This document shows, piece after piece, positions 23,087 to 36,678 of a stretch of 64,000 nt of DNA (the stretch's first letter is position 1; every line of letters begins with the position of its first letter). The position numbers were made by a program, and so were the translations under genes. The notes beneath the pieces are model-generated. The model was not told the DNA's origin. It searched no databases and was given only the letters and a program-made list of their open reading frames with translations. This stretch comes from Tetrahymena thermophila SB210 (lineage: Eukaryota; Ciliophora; Oligohymenophorea; Hymenostomatida; Tetrahymenidae): NCBI RefSeq assembly GCF_000189635.1, contig NW_002476457.1:310001-374000 (forward strand), given 5' to 3'.

Positions 23087-25039
23087 ATGAAAATAATTAT
23101 TATTTTTTTAGCCTCTTTGTTTGTATTTTCCACAGCACTCACAGCAGATAATGCCATAATTAACCTTTAAAAGGTAACGCATTTCAATTATCAAAATAAA
23201 ATACTTTAGGTGTTAAAATTGCAAAATTCTCGAAAATAAATCATAACATTTTTGATATTATTTGAAATAATGAAATGGCATTTATAAATTAATTGTTGAA
23301 ATCTAAGCTCTAAAATATCAAAATGATACTTTATACTTAGCAGCTCTATTATATTAGGATAAAATATAGTGTATTTCTGAAAGAAAGAACATATTAAATA
23401 AGCTTTGATTGTTGAGTATACTTGAAATATATTTATATTTCAAAGATTATTGTATATAATAAAAGATATAAACTACACTGCTTTTGTTAATTTACAAACT
23501 AATACTTGCATCAATCAATCATCACAAAATTAATCAAAATCGATTTTATTATAATATTTTTTAAAGAAATTAATATATTTTTAAATGTTTGAAAATTTTA
23601 ACAAAATGGGATTAATGTTGAAAATTAAATAGATAAGCAGATGTTGTTAGAATATTTGAATTTGAATATATTAAGATTAACTCCTCATATTAAAAGGAAT
23701 GGTATTGTTAATAGTAATTCCAATAAGCTTTAAAGATGCTCGCTCCTTATATCAGAAAATATTCTTTCTTAAAATAAAAAATTTGTTTCAATTATTTAAT
23801 TTTTTTTAAGAGATATTTATCTTGAATAATATCTAAAAAAATATTAAAATTAATAGCTCAAGAATTAAATATATATTTTACTTTAATATGTTTTTAATAT
23901 TTTAAATTAGATTGAAAAGTCTAGATTTGGTAGAAATATCTTAGACACTATTTAGCTCTAATTAAGTGTGAATGACTAGATTGGTAGACTTGTTTCTGAT
24001 TTACAAAATATAGCAACTGATATTTAAAATGATTAAGCTCAAGATTAAAAATAAACAGAACGTATTTAGTAAGATTGCTCAAATGATTTGAGCAGGTTAG
24101 AGGATGAAATACAAGATGCTAACCTAAAAGTAATTGAATCTACTTCAGATATCACTGAAAATACTCCAATCCTGGAATAAAAAAAAATTCTATTGAAACA
24201 AAAAAGTGAAAGTTTAACTGCAAACTAATAAATTTTATCTGATTTAGATCAAAATTACGAGAAAAAATCAGCCGAATATGAAGCAGAAAGAGAGGAGCAC
24301 TCAAAAGCTGAATCTGTAATCAGAGAAGCCAAAGAAATTCTCTAGGGAACATTTGGATCTACTAAATCTTTTATAAGTATTAAGAAGCCTAGTGTTCAAT
24401 CATTTGTGTAGGTTTCTAACCACTTCTCTCATCACTCTAAGACTAACTATAAGAGAAAGTCTTGGAACTCCTTTTTTAGAATTCTTTCTCAATTATCACA
24501 ATCAGCTCCTATTTAGGCAGATCCTGGTGCTCTTTAAAAATTATTTGAAGTAATTGATGAGCTTTTAGAAAAAATTGCAGATTCATTAGAAATAGAAGCC
24601 AAAGCTTTTGAATAATTTGAATAAGATTATGAAAATAAAAAAGATGATATTTTAGACCGTATAGGAGTTTTGCAAAAAGTAATTGGAGAATTAGATGGAG
24701 AAATCTCCTCACTAGAAGCATAGCTTTAAGAAGATGCTAGAGTTAAACAAGTTTAGTAAGAGAGATCAGAAGAAAAATAGACAGAATTAAATTCTAGATA
24801 AGCTTTTTGCACTGATTAATAGAGCCAATTCGAAAGTAGAACTTAAGAAAGGTAAACAAATAAACAAGCAAACAAACAAATATTTTTAAATTAAAAGTTA
24901 AAAATTCTCATAAATTTTTTTTACTAAAAATAGAAATGAATAATTAGATACAATAAAATAAGTTACAGATATTATAAATAGTCAAATGAAAGTTCTCAAA
25001 AAATATGTTACTGAGAGATCAGACGAATAATCCCAATGA
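23087..25039 (+). CDS. Secretory-granule lattice protein (Grl / trichocyst-matrix-like), multi-exon
   Basis: Exon 1 (23087-23173) encodes a signal peptide (MKIIIIFLASLFVFSTALTA). The large exon 23911-24851 and the last exon 24934-25039 encode a Gln/Glu/Lys-rich coiled-coil protein ending at TGA. Examples are NDQAQDQKQTERIQQDCSND, EYEAEREEHSKAESVIREA and LEVI-type helices around GALQKLFEVIDELLEKIADS. Exon 1 and the large exon are both phase 0, but coding-looking islands lie between them (LKYQNDTLYLAALLYQDKIQ near 23310; YTAFVNLQTNTCINQSSQNQ near 23470; EWYCQQQFQQALKMLAPYIR near 23700). Two to three more exons are therefore likely, with splice sites I could not settle. Cysteines and the QALK-APYIRKYSFL motif resemble trichocyst matrix proteins. 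It probably assembles in the dense-core granule with its neighbour. Confidence 0.72.
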
Positions 25040-25789
25040 AACATTTAATGAATTTATTTCAAAAAAGATTCATTAAAAATTATAAATAAATAAATTTTAC
25101 TTAAAATATTTATGATTGCATGCATTTATATTTTTCTTTGAAGAAGATGTTTAAATAAAAACAGAGTTAACACATTAAAATTGTTTTAAAAGTTTAAGTA
25201 AATAAATAAATAAAGTAATTGTTGAAATTATAACAAATTGCTAATTAATTATTAGAGAAGTTATAAAATAAAATACTTAAAATCAGTTTATTTTATTAAA
25301 AATTAATTATTTAAGTTCAATATTCTTTTTATCATTATAAAATAAAACATTAAAATTGTTAAAATCAAAAAAAATCTACTTTTAAAATATAGGCTTAGAT
25401 GAAATTTATTTTTTTAATATAATTTTTCTTGTTTTTAATTAAGAAATTAATATAGAAGAAATATTTATTTGTTTTATAAAATGAATTTTTTATCAAAATA
25501 ATCATTTTTTATCTTTGATATTTGTTTTTTTTTAGGATTTTACACTTCAATAGTGAATTCATTTTTAAAATCCCTTTATTTAAGAATAGCTTTTAAATTA
25601 ATAATTCTCTTTATTGCTTAGGCGCTTAAAATTTAAAAAATAATTAAATATTTATGAAGAAAAATTATAAAAGAGATTTGTAATATTGAATAATCTATTT
25701 TTTTAAACTTTAGATAATAAATTAACATTGATCGATTAACAAATAGTTAGCAAACTACATATTTTAAAAATAAGAAAGAAAGAAAGATT
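25040..25789. other. AT-rich intergenic stretch
   Basis: No coding potential or repeat recognised; it lies between the granule gene and an unassigned gene on the same strand. Confidence 0.5.
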
Positions 25790-27560
25790 ATGGAACAAAT
25801 AAGTCTACAAATACAAAATAGCTTAGAGGAAGCAATCAGCATTTTAAAAATAATTTCAAACTCATAGGAAAAGGGATTAATATTAACTGATATTTTAATC
25901 AACGACATTTACTTCATAAGAAATTTGATTCTTTCTGGAAAAGAAGAACAACTAAATAATTATTTTTAAGATTTAAACATAATTGTAGACAAAGCTAAAT
26001 TAATCAAGAACAATCTTACATTTAGCTGTGTTAGTAAGTATGGAAATTTTATATAAATTTTTCAATAAGAACCCATAAAAGTGATATTCTAAAAAATCAA
26101 CAGCATCCTTCAAAATATCAAAAAATAATTTCCAAAGTAAATAGATTCTAATGATGTTTATAGCTTAGACTCTAAAAAAATAGAATAAATTTTTAAATTG
26201 CATAGTAAATTATAAACATTTAGACAATATTAAAACATGAATTAATTCTAATCTTATCACTAACTCACTGTTCTCTTTAAAATGTGTAATGACTAATAAG
26301 GAGAGAGAGAAAGTCTATTAAAATCTATTGCCTCATTCATATTACCCACTAGTGTAAATCTTAATTTTTACCTTTTAAATTATTTTTACTAAAGATAGAC
26401 TTTTGAGTTATTGATTAGAAATTTGATTAAATATTTAAAAAATCAATTTCATTATATTTTATATGGAAAAGGAAGGATAATAGGTAGATTACAATAGCAT
26501 TTTTAAAATATTAGGAATTGAAAATAATAATCAGCCAATAAGTGAAAAGTCTCTTTAGTTGTTAAATATTTTTTTTTAAGATTGCTGGCTAAACAGGAAA
26601 TATCTATTAAGATTATTTTAACAAGGTTGTCTGACGAGTTAAAATAAATAAATTGCTATTGAGTAATATATTCCATTAAAAGACTTAAAACTTAAAATAT
26701 GCAATGGAGACTTTGAAGGAGTGATTCAAAGTTCTCAGTCCTTGCTTTTAGAAAAAAATAAATTATAAATCATAGGAGAAAGAAAAGTAAGTGAAATGAA
26801 TTACTAACATAGTGTTAATTAAATATGTAAGTATAAATTATTTACTTTAGAACCTTACTGCATTGACTGTATTTTGTTAACTCCTATATCTAGATCACTT
26901 AATTGTCTTTTAGTAGAAGGTTAAGAAATAAATTTAAACTATGGAGAGTAAATAAAAGAATATAGCATTTGTCACGATAGCATGAAATTAAAACTAATTA
27001 TCAATATGGAGAAAGAAACTATGTAAAAAAACTTATATGCTCTAATAGATGAAAATTAAATGAAATAAAAAGATGCTTAGGATAACATGTAAAATTTAGA
27101 AACCGAAACTAATACAAATAACACATCAAATTAGTAAATAGATTATTTCGAAGAAACAGAAGATTATGATAATAAAATGTTAAATTTACACAATTAATAT
27201 AATTTATAAGATAGAGAAGCAGTATCTTTTTTTTCAAAATTTGCTCACACATCAAAAATAGTTATCAAACTATAAAAAGGTCTTAAAACTGAAAATGCTT
27301 TTAAAGAAGAGCTAACAAAAGAATTCTTCATAGATAATGACAATTCATTTTTATATTAGCTAACAAATAATGCTCATTTTTAATTTATTTACAACAAATT
27401 AACTTAGCAGTTAAAAATTAAACAAATCTTTCAGTAAACTATTTCTAATTTTGCTTAGAGATCTTTTTTAGAAATACCTAGAAATTAACCTTTGTAAATT
27501 TAAAAGGATACAGTGTTATTTTCACAATGTTAACTTAAGTACACATTTGATTTTAAATGA
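25790..27560 (+). CDS. Unassigned protein, 550 residues
   Basis: Two exons (25790-26353 and 26472-27560) join in phase to 551 codons. The intron is required because the frame changes across it, and its donor (GTAAATC) and acceptor (AAAAG) fit. The protein is Gln/Leu/Ile/Asn-rich and looks mostly alpha-helical. It has no signal peptide or membrane helix and only a single CxxC (EPYCIDC, about residues 318-321) followed by LTPISRSLNC. An acidic Gln/Asn-rich linker (EETEDYDNKM) lies about two-thirds along. The Cys/His spacing is not enough to call a zinc finger. I do not recognise the family. Codon use and TAA/TAG-as-Gln use match neighbouring genes. Confidence 0.75.
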
Positions 27561-29346
27561 TAGCTAAAAAACATTTTATAAGCTGTTTCATATTTTTGAT
27601 AAATTAAGTATTTTATAAATAAATAACAGTAATTCACATTCACTTTTTTTCATTTAAAAATGTTTTTTTTCTTTTAAAATAACAATCTTAAATAGGAGCG
27701 ACTAAAGACTGATAAAATGGATTGGATTGAAAAGTAAAGGAACCATATCCATCCATCAATCCAAAAGTATTTAAATACTCAACATCTCCTAAAAATTTTA
27801 AGTTGCTGATCTGGATTTTAATCCAGCCAGCTGTTTATGTTTATTTACTTCAAAATAATTATTTTTTATTTTTAATCATTAGATTAATCCAAATTTTCAA
27901 TCAAATCAAATCAAATCAATCCATCCATCCATCCATCCATCAATCCTTCCATCTATTCGATTATTTTTGAGCTATCAGTTCGTCCATTTTAAAATAACCA
28001 AATTATAAATCTATTCATCTTAAAATTTTTAATGGTCTGGATCCATCCAATATCATTATTAATTTAAATAATTTAAACATACAATTACTTTAAAGTTTCT
28101 TAAATGATTGAATAAATTTTTATTAAAATATTTAAATAATATTTCAACAATTAAGAATATTTTGAATTTGTGTTTTATTATTAAGAAGTAATGTAAAGTT
28201 ATTAAAATTTTGGCAAAAAAGATATTAACTAACTATATACATTTTAAATAAAAATATATTTAATTGATAAATATTTTAACATAAAATATAATTAATTCAC
28301 TATTTTTCCATAATATTTTTAAAGATATTATTATTTAATTTTAATCAAAATATTGATTAATATATTTATTCAATTATTTTATGATAATATATTTTTTTTT
28401 TTGATTTTTAAACTTACTTTAACTTAATCACTCAAGATTATATATTATAAATCCTACTTTATTAACAAATAATATAAATAAAAAATAAACATTTTTAGTA
28501 ATATGGTCATTTTAATATTGAAAATATATTTTATATTTTGAAAAATAAAAAAGTAAAAATATATGATATATACATAAAAATTCAAAATTTAAATAAAGCT
28601 TCTTACGATGCTCAAGTATTTCATAATATTTTATATCAATTTTTAGGGAACAGTTTTAATTTGTTAATTTAAAAATATAAATTAGTTATTTTATAATATT
28701 GAATGATAATTAAATTAAAGATTTAAGCAAAGCTCTAGTTTTTAATTTTAATATTTAACTAATACTTTATAATATACATTTTTTTAATTATTCATTTTAG
28801 ACTAAAATTAGTAAGTTAGTTAATTAATTAATTAATTTTTAGTTATTTTATATTTTATAAAAATAAATTTTTTATTTATGTTAACTACTATTTATAATTT
28901 TGAATGTATTTTTTATTTATTTTTTTATTAAAGGTCATTCATTAATTACGTTTTTTAATTGCCTTCACTAGTTTGGGTTAGTAAAGTTTTATATTAGGTT
29001 AGTAAAAATCTAATTAACATTCTTCAAAGATTGTTGGAATAAATATTAACCTGTCTAAGCATTTTTTAACTTGAATATCTTTGAAAGATCTTCTTTTTCT
29101 TTTTATAATTTCTATTTAAAATGGTTTTTAAATAAGAAAAGCAATATTTATTAATTTTACCTCTTGTTCTTATTAAAGCTTTCTATTTTTAACATAATTT
29201 TATATAATTCTTGCTGCTTTATCTTATCTTCTATTTATCTCAATTTAATTTTAATACTCAATGAGCAGGGCTTTATCTTTTTTTATTATAGCAAGAGTTT
29301 GTTCATAACTTTCAGTCAGTATTTATTTATCTTTCTATTTTTATTT
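27561..29346. other. Intergenic, with a pentamer/tetramer microsatellite
   Basis: About 1.8 kb between convergent genes. A compound simple repeat sits at about 27895-27950: four TCAAA-type units then five or six ATCC units, with further degenerate ATCCATCC blocks near 27745 and 28040. The rest is AT-rich with no coding signal. Confidence 0.6.
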
Positions 29347-32300
29347 TCAAATTTAAAAATTAAACTCAATAAAAATGTTTTTTTAATATTTTTAAACTGT
29401 TACTTAAAGCTCTAAGTGCTTATTTTCTAAATGAGTATATTGATTCTTCCAGCTTTAATCTAATTCTTTCAGTTTTTACTTCAGTGTTTTTTCTGATTTT
29501 TATAGTGAAGAAATCTAATTTTCTCTACTTCCTCTTTGAGGTTCATTTTTTTTGAATTCAGTGTTCTTTTTTAAAGAATAAAAATAAGTTTTAAAAATTG
29601 ATTTACAAATTTGATTACTAATAAATTTATGTTTTCTTATAAGAATCCTCTCTCTTGGAAGACTTATTCATTTTATTATTAAGAGATAACACTTTTTTCT
29701 TTTTCAATTTCATCTTCTAAATCATAGAGTTATTCTTAAAGTCTGTCTATTTTTTCTTTGTAATCGTAATTTATTTTTCTCAAATTATCAATCTATTATT
29801 TATATCTGTATAATATCTAATTAACCTTGAATAACCTATAAGCAGATTGTATTTTTCTAGCACTAACTTCTCTCTATTTAATGAAAAAGTTTTAATAAAA
29901 ATACAAAATTTTCTAATAAATAAAAAATACCTCATAAACTTGGCTTGCTTTTCTGAATATGTATTGCTCCTTTTCTACTTATGATTGTAAAAATTCAATA
30001 GTTTTTTGTCTTTCTATAATTAATCTATTATATTGGTTTAGCTATTATTCAGAAACTCTTTATTTTAATAATTTCATTATTTGATAGCCAGCAACTTTCT
30101 CATCTAAAACCTAAAATTTATTTTTTAATGATAAATAAATTTAAATGACAAAAAAATAAACAAATTTTTTACTTCAATTTATTTTTCAAAATGAATCTTC
30201 TAAATTGCAAATGCTCCCATTAATTTTTTAACTGTTTGTTACCATTTTTTTTAAGCAATAAACTTTGAAATAACTCTAATTGAATTCATACATTTAAATT
30301 TATAATTTTATTCATTGAGCTATTTAAACTATTGGTTTATGATAACTTAATTTTCTTTTTACAGCTATTCTAAATTGATAATTTTATTTTCTAATTCTGT
30401 TAAATTTGTTTCCCTTTTTTCAATCATTTGCTAGACTTTCTCAATACAGGTGTTTTTTTCTTTCAATTCGAGTTATAATTCCACTATCTTATTTTATTCG
30501 TCTTAAATCTAATCAAGTGCTTATTTATTTGTAATGCTAAATTCTTCATTTTGATATTATAAGAGAGTATTCTTCTAAATTAAATCATCTACATTTTGTT
30601 AAAGCTATTCATTATTGCTTATAGCAGCATTCAATTCTTTTCTTAGCAAGTGTTTCTAGAAAGTAATCTATATCTTTCTCACTTTAAAATCGATATTGTC
30701 ATGCACAGACTATGACTTTTATTAAAAAAAATAAGTATATTTAATAATAAATGATAATAAAATACCTTAATATTCTTTAATTAGAATTATAATTCTTCAA
30801 CTGAATTTGTGCAAATTCTTAATTATTTTGATAAATTAGATAACTCATCATAAGATTATGCAAGCTGTTCCTCCTTAGCCTTGATATCTTAATTTAAATT
30901 AGATATTTTTTCAATATAAAAATTCATTTATTAGGTATCAGAATCTTTTTCTATTTATAGCTTTTTAAGTTGTTTTTCATTTTCTTATAAAATTTAATCC
31001 TATTGTTAAATTCTTTAATTAATTTCATCATTTTACTCATTAAGTTTTTTAATTTATTCTTGCAAATAAGTATCTAGTTCAGCTTAATAAAGCAATTAAT
31101 CATATTATTTTTTATTCTCTATTTCGGCCTATTCCAGTTTATTTTATTCTGCATTTAATTTCCTTGTTTTTAAAGCTAGTTGATTAAGATATCTCTTAAT
31201 TATTTTCTACTTTTAAATCCTTCTAAAAGCATTCTAAATTATCATGCAAGATAATTATTGAGTCTAAACATGAATCAAGTTAATTTTATCCTCTAAATCA
31301 ATTTACAGATTATTAATTTTTTTAGCATTCTCTAATTCAACTTGCTTTAACTACTCAAGTAATTTTTAATTTTATAGATTCAAATCACTAATTTTTAAAT
31401 TCAACTATTCTACTTGTTATTTTTCACTAATTATTATTAACTCAAGTTCTTCTATTTTTTTAGAGTTTTCATCTTTAATGCTTTAGATTTAACTTAAAAG
31501 ATTTTCATTATTTTACTTTTATTATTCTTTATCTTAAATTTCTAAACACATTTTTTCATTCAGATTTTCAATTTATTCTTTCAATTCTTCATTTTATGAT
31601 TCAAGTTTTTTGATATTAAATTAAAATTGTTCATTAGATTCTTATTAAAATGCTTCAAATTAATTATGCAAATCTTCGTATTAGTTTTATAGCTCTTCTA
31701 TTTCTGTTTGCTTTGTTTCTAGTTTTACTTCATATTAATTGACAATTTATTCTATCTAATCTTCTAGTTACTTTTATAAACTCTCTTGTTCAATGAACTT
31801 TTCTTAGTATTCATTGATAATAGATTATTTGTCGTTTATTTCAGTTTAGAGAACCTGTTCAACATTTTCTTTATGTTTCTTGATTTCTTCCATTTTCTCC
31901 TCAATTGCTTATTACTTTGCTTGGACTTATTTTTCTAATATCATAATACGCTCTTCATTTATTTATGCCTTTAATTAAAATTGCTTGACTTAATTTTCTT
32001 ACTCTATCATTTAAGCAATTTTTTATTCTATTTCAAGTTATTAATTTTGATTTAAATTCTCACCTTCAGAAACTAACTGGATTTAAATATCCAATTAGCC
32101 CTTCAATTCTGCTATTTCTTGTTAATGAGATTCAAGCTATTGGTTTAAATTTTCTATTTCAGATTGAAGTTAACCTTAAATTTCTTTATTACTTTCAGTT
32201 AATTGATTAATTTCATCATTCTATTCTTTCATTTCATTTTCATATTCATTAGCTTTTTCTGTTAATTCCTTTATCTTGTCCTTTAAATTTTCATTTTCGG

Positions 32301-35300
32301 TATTTTTTTATTATAAATTTGACTCTGACTCTTCAAAAATGCTTTTAAGTTCACCCATAGATAATTCAATTTATTACTAACTTAATTTCAAAGACTCGAT
32401 TTCATTATTTTTAGCATCTAAAATTTCTTTTATTTCTCTAATTTAATCCAAATAAGTTTAATTTAATTTTTATAAATTATTAATTTTATCTTCAAGCTCT
32501 TAATTTAATTGTGCTATTTAAGCATTTAACTAACACACCTATTCTGCATTTTATTCATTTTATTCTTATTATTATATGCTTTTTTACTAAAGTTATGTTT
32601 GAAGGTTTTCTTGTTTCTCAACATTCTGCTTATTTATTTCTTCTAGATCGAGAATTTAATCCTTTAAATTATTTATTTAATCTTCGACTTAGGTGTTCTT
32701 TAAAAGCAGAAGTTAGATATGTTATTGTTTTTACTCTAAAGCTGTTTCTATTTCACTGGATATTTCAGAAATCTGCTAAATTTAAGAACATTTTTCTTAT
32801 AACTAACTTTATAAATCTAAAATGACTTTTTCCTTTTCCTCAACAATTAATTATAATCTTTCTTTATCATTTTTCAAATCAACAATTTTTTATTCTAGCT
32901 CAGAATTTTGATTTTAAATGGATTTAAGAACAACTTCAAAGCTATTCTTTTCATTGATAATATCTTCTCTTGCTTACTTTAACTCTTCTTCTTTATCTTT
33001 AAATTGAATTAAATGCTCTTGAAGCATGTCCTTTTTCTCTTGTATTTCATTTTCATGCTAAAACTCTTTGACAACTATCTCTTACTTCAGCTACTCAATT
33101 TTCTATTCAAATTAATTATTCGATTTGACATATGATTCTATTTCTTTCTTTCTGTCAAATATTTCCTGATTCAAAATAGAAATTTCTTTCTTAAGGTCAG
33201 TTATTTGTTATTATGAGTGATTTAATTATTATTTTTGAGTGTTGAGTTGTTTCTCTGTTTCATCTAATTGAATTATTAATTCTTAGTTATTTATTTAAAT
33301 CAAACTTAACTAACTAGACTATTCAGATAGCTCTGTATTTAACTTATCAAGCTACTCAGTCTATTATTCTATCTATTCTTTTTGTTTAGCTATTAACTAG
33401 TCTTTCTAACTATTAGTTAAATTTAGTTATTCTATTTATTAGTTAAACTATTTCAAGATAGCTTCGCTCTAAAGCTAGCTTTAGGCTGTTTTAATATTCA
33501 AATTTTCTAAATCTTACTAGTTTTTATTTTTGTACTGCTCTATGTCTATCTCAAATTAACTTTCCATTTACTATTTCTATTCAATAAGTTGCTCGATTTT
33601 TTGATTAAGTTACTCAATATTTTAATTAAGCTACTCAATTTAACTCTGATAAGAACTTGATTTCTAATCATAATCCTACAATTACTCCTCTAATTATTAT
33701 TAGACCTATTATAATTTTTCTTCTTTTTCTTTTATTAAATTTTTATTTTTTTATATTTCTTCACTTTGCTACTCTTAGCAATCTTCATAATCTTCCTAAA
33801 GTTCATTATATTTATTCAAAAGTTATTCATAGGAATTCTTTTAATTTTAAATGTATTAATCTTTTTCAGTCAGTTATTTTTTCATAGATGCAATTTCTCT
33901 TTTATTATGCTAAATAAGTTCGTCTATCTTAATTTCTAATTGCTGCATCATCATACTCTTTTCTTCATTAGACTCATTTACAATCTTTTCATACTCAACT
34001 ATCTCTTGTTTTTGTTTTTCAATTTACTCTCTAGCCTATTTTAGTTCTTATTCCAAGTCAACTCTGCCTTTCTCTAATGAGCTTTTCAAACTTTCTCTTT
34101 CAGAGTTTAAATAATCAAACTGAGATGTGTATTCGCTCTTGACTATATCAAGCTCTTGTAAATGCTGCTTTTCTCTCTCTGAAATAGATATTGTCTTCTT
34201 ATTTAGCTCTTCCTATAACACTTTATTTTGCTTAGACAATTCCTAGATTTCTTCCTTCAAGGTATTAAGTGCTTAAGATTATGCATTTTCTTATTATTTT
34301 AGCTATTCTTTAAGTGACACATTTTCTTTCTCTTTTAAACTAGCTTTTTGCTCATTCATTTTTATTTGCTTCTTGTAATTTTCTTCCCTTTCTTTATAGC
34401 CATTGTCAATTAATTTGAATTACTAAGATAGCTCTATGAACTATTGTTCACTGTTTTCTTTTTCTGATTCCTTTATAAATGATTAATTAAAATAAAATGT
34501 TAATCCAATACATATTTCTCATATTCTTATTTAAAATTTACCAAATTCTTGTAGGTATTTTCTAAGTTGACTATTTCTTCATTCTTTTATTTAAGCTAGT
34601 CATTTAAAGACTCTGTTTGCTTAGCATAATTTTCAATATCTTGTAAGTACTTTATATTTTATTCTTTTAACTGATCTATCTCTTCTTCATATTCAAGAGA
34701 AGTTTTATCGAATTCTTCTAAAAAAGATTTTAATTCATTTTCAGTTTGTTTTAAAAGTTCTTAATATTTTTTTTCAATATTTTCAACTTCAACTTTTTTC
34801 TATTATTCGAGCAATACTATCGTATCTTGTTATTTAACTCCCTAGCATAAGCTCTATTTTAAATGTCTCTAACTTCCTTCTAGTTCTTATTTATCAAGCT
34901 TCACTTTATTTAAGTCCTCTTATAATTCCATAATTTTCTTTACCATTTACTATTAAAATATTTCCATTTTATGAATTTAGTCATCTTTTCCATCTAATTC
35001 TTATTGTAATTGCATCGAAAGCAGCTTTATTTTTTAAAAATTAACATTAAAAAAGTTAACAAGAAAATTATATTTTTACATAGTAGTCTTTCTGTTTATT
35101 CACTATTGGTTTATTAGTAACCTTCATAGCTCTTTGTCCAAAAGCTAATGAGGAAATTGTTTCATCCAAATGCTTAGCTGATGGTCCAATAGTAACAACT
35201 AAAGATGTCTTTGAGTTTCCTCCCAAAGAATCTTACAAAAGACGAGTAAGCTTGGATTCTCTGAAAGGAACAAAGTTAGATCTGCCATCTGAAAGAGCTG

Positions 35301-36678
35301 AGATACATTTTCCTAAAGCACTTAATGAGCTATTAATAGCTTTAGCTTCATGTAATCTATCTCCAGTAGATTTAGACTTCTTAACTCTCTCTGAACCAGC
35401 CAGATCTACCATGTACAAAATCGAAGTAACAAGAGAAATACTGTTATTATTGCTATTAATTTAATTCATAACATTAAGATCCTCATTTTGTAAAAATGAA
35501 TTAGTATTATATTGAACTAATGAGTTATTAAGACTATTGCATTTTGATTACTCTTCAATAACCTTCTTGCTTCTCTTCTATACTTAAACCATTAATATAA
35601 CATGACTTCTGCTAGAGCAAGCATTCAGTCTATTGTAATTAAAAAATGATAAAAAACATCTTTTATTTTATTTAAATAGCAAATAAATTAATTACGCTGT
35701 AAAAGCAACTGCCCTATTTTTCTCAGCGAGTCCTAGAAGTTGAAGGGCTTCTTAAGGATTTTGAATTATAACCCATTCTATTCCAGAAACAAATACTCCG
35801 TTTTCAGGTGATTCCCTGATTCTAATAACTTAATTCTCTGGATTGATTAAATCTTAGAGCTATTTATTATTATTATTATAAAATTTATTTTATATAAATC
35901 AAGAAAGGAAAAATTTAGTTCTACCATTTCCATGTATATTTAAACACAACTTAATTAAATAGAATAAATATTGCTAATATCTTCTTCAGCATAGTTAAAA
36001 ATATCTTGTAAACCTCTTGGAATTATGCCTATATCCTAATCTTTTGAACCTCCGAGCATAGTAAAAGTTTTGCCTGTTCCTGTTTAACCATAAGCGAATA
36101 TAGTGCCATTAAACCCCTACAAAACACTCTTTTTTATTTATTAATTAATAACCTTAATAAGTTTTTAAAATTGAATATTTATAATACTTGAATAACAGGC
36201 TATGCGACTTATTTATATATATCCTGCTAAGAAACTTTAGGCTCGAAAATTCCATCAAAATTAAATACCTTCTTTTCATAATCTTTTTTTACTATTTCAT
36301 AAAAACATAAAATTTTTCTGTATTTTCTGTTTTTAAATAATTTTATTTACTAGCTATTATTTTATTTTTTGAGTCAAAGCTTTCAATACTGCATTGCTTG
36401 CACTGATTATATTCTTCTTCCAAAAATGGTCTAAGACGCACAAAAACCTTGACCTTTTCTTGCTTTTTATTAGTTGTTTCAAGTTATTTTTCTGAATTAT
36501 TTTAAGCTAAGCCTGCAATATTTTAGTTTCCACTAATTTATTTTGGACTTGGCATGCTAATAGGACCTGATTAAAATAATATAAATTTATTATTAATACT
36601 AAACAACTAAAAAATTAAAATACTCAATTAATTGGCAGCTTAGGGCGCGTCGTTATCTAAAAAAGCATTTCTCTTCAT
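29347..36678 (-). CDS. Very long N-terminal-motor kinesin with extended coiled coil
   Basis: A microtubule motor ATPase. The motor begins near residue 60 ([15 protein letters not shown]). It shows the P-loop GQTGTGKT, switch I NACSSRSH, switch [29 protein letters not shown] and a neck boundary [12 protein letters not shown]. Introns I could fix are 35025-35079, 35630-35695, 35860-35924, 36117-36187, 36292-36350 and probably 36567-36623; at least four more lie in the tail (near 34500, 30740, 30140 and 29910). After the motor some 1,700 residues are Gln/Glu/Lys/Leu heptads with no other domain visible. I placed the stop at TGA, 29347-29349, after a charged helix (LEKT/LKQKLKELDQ type). The FGQRAMKV ending recalls armadillo-repeat kinesins of plants, but no armadillo repeats are seen; the great length recalls CENP-E-like motors. 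The motor carries an Asn-rich insertion of about 45 residues before [11 protein letters not shown] split into two genes cannot be fully excluded. Confidence 0.85.

Noticed and set aside
26826-26849. Apparent 24-nt GT...AG intron in the 550-residue gene
   Set aside because: Shorter than I would accept for Tetrahymena, and the unspliced reading keeps a sensible protein with a CxxC; kept as coding.
28960-29020. GGGTTAG/AGGTTAG strings as possible interstitial telomere repeats
   Set aside because: Tetrahymena telomeres are GGGGTT; only two imperfect hexamers are present, with no array.
35252-35464. Plus-strand open frame across the kinesin motor
   Set aside because: It is the antisense shadow of the conserved VDLAGSE / SSLSALGK exon on the minus strand.
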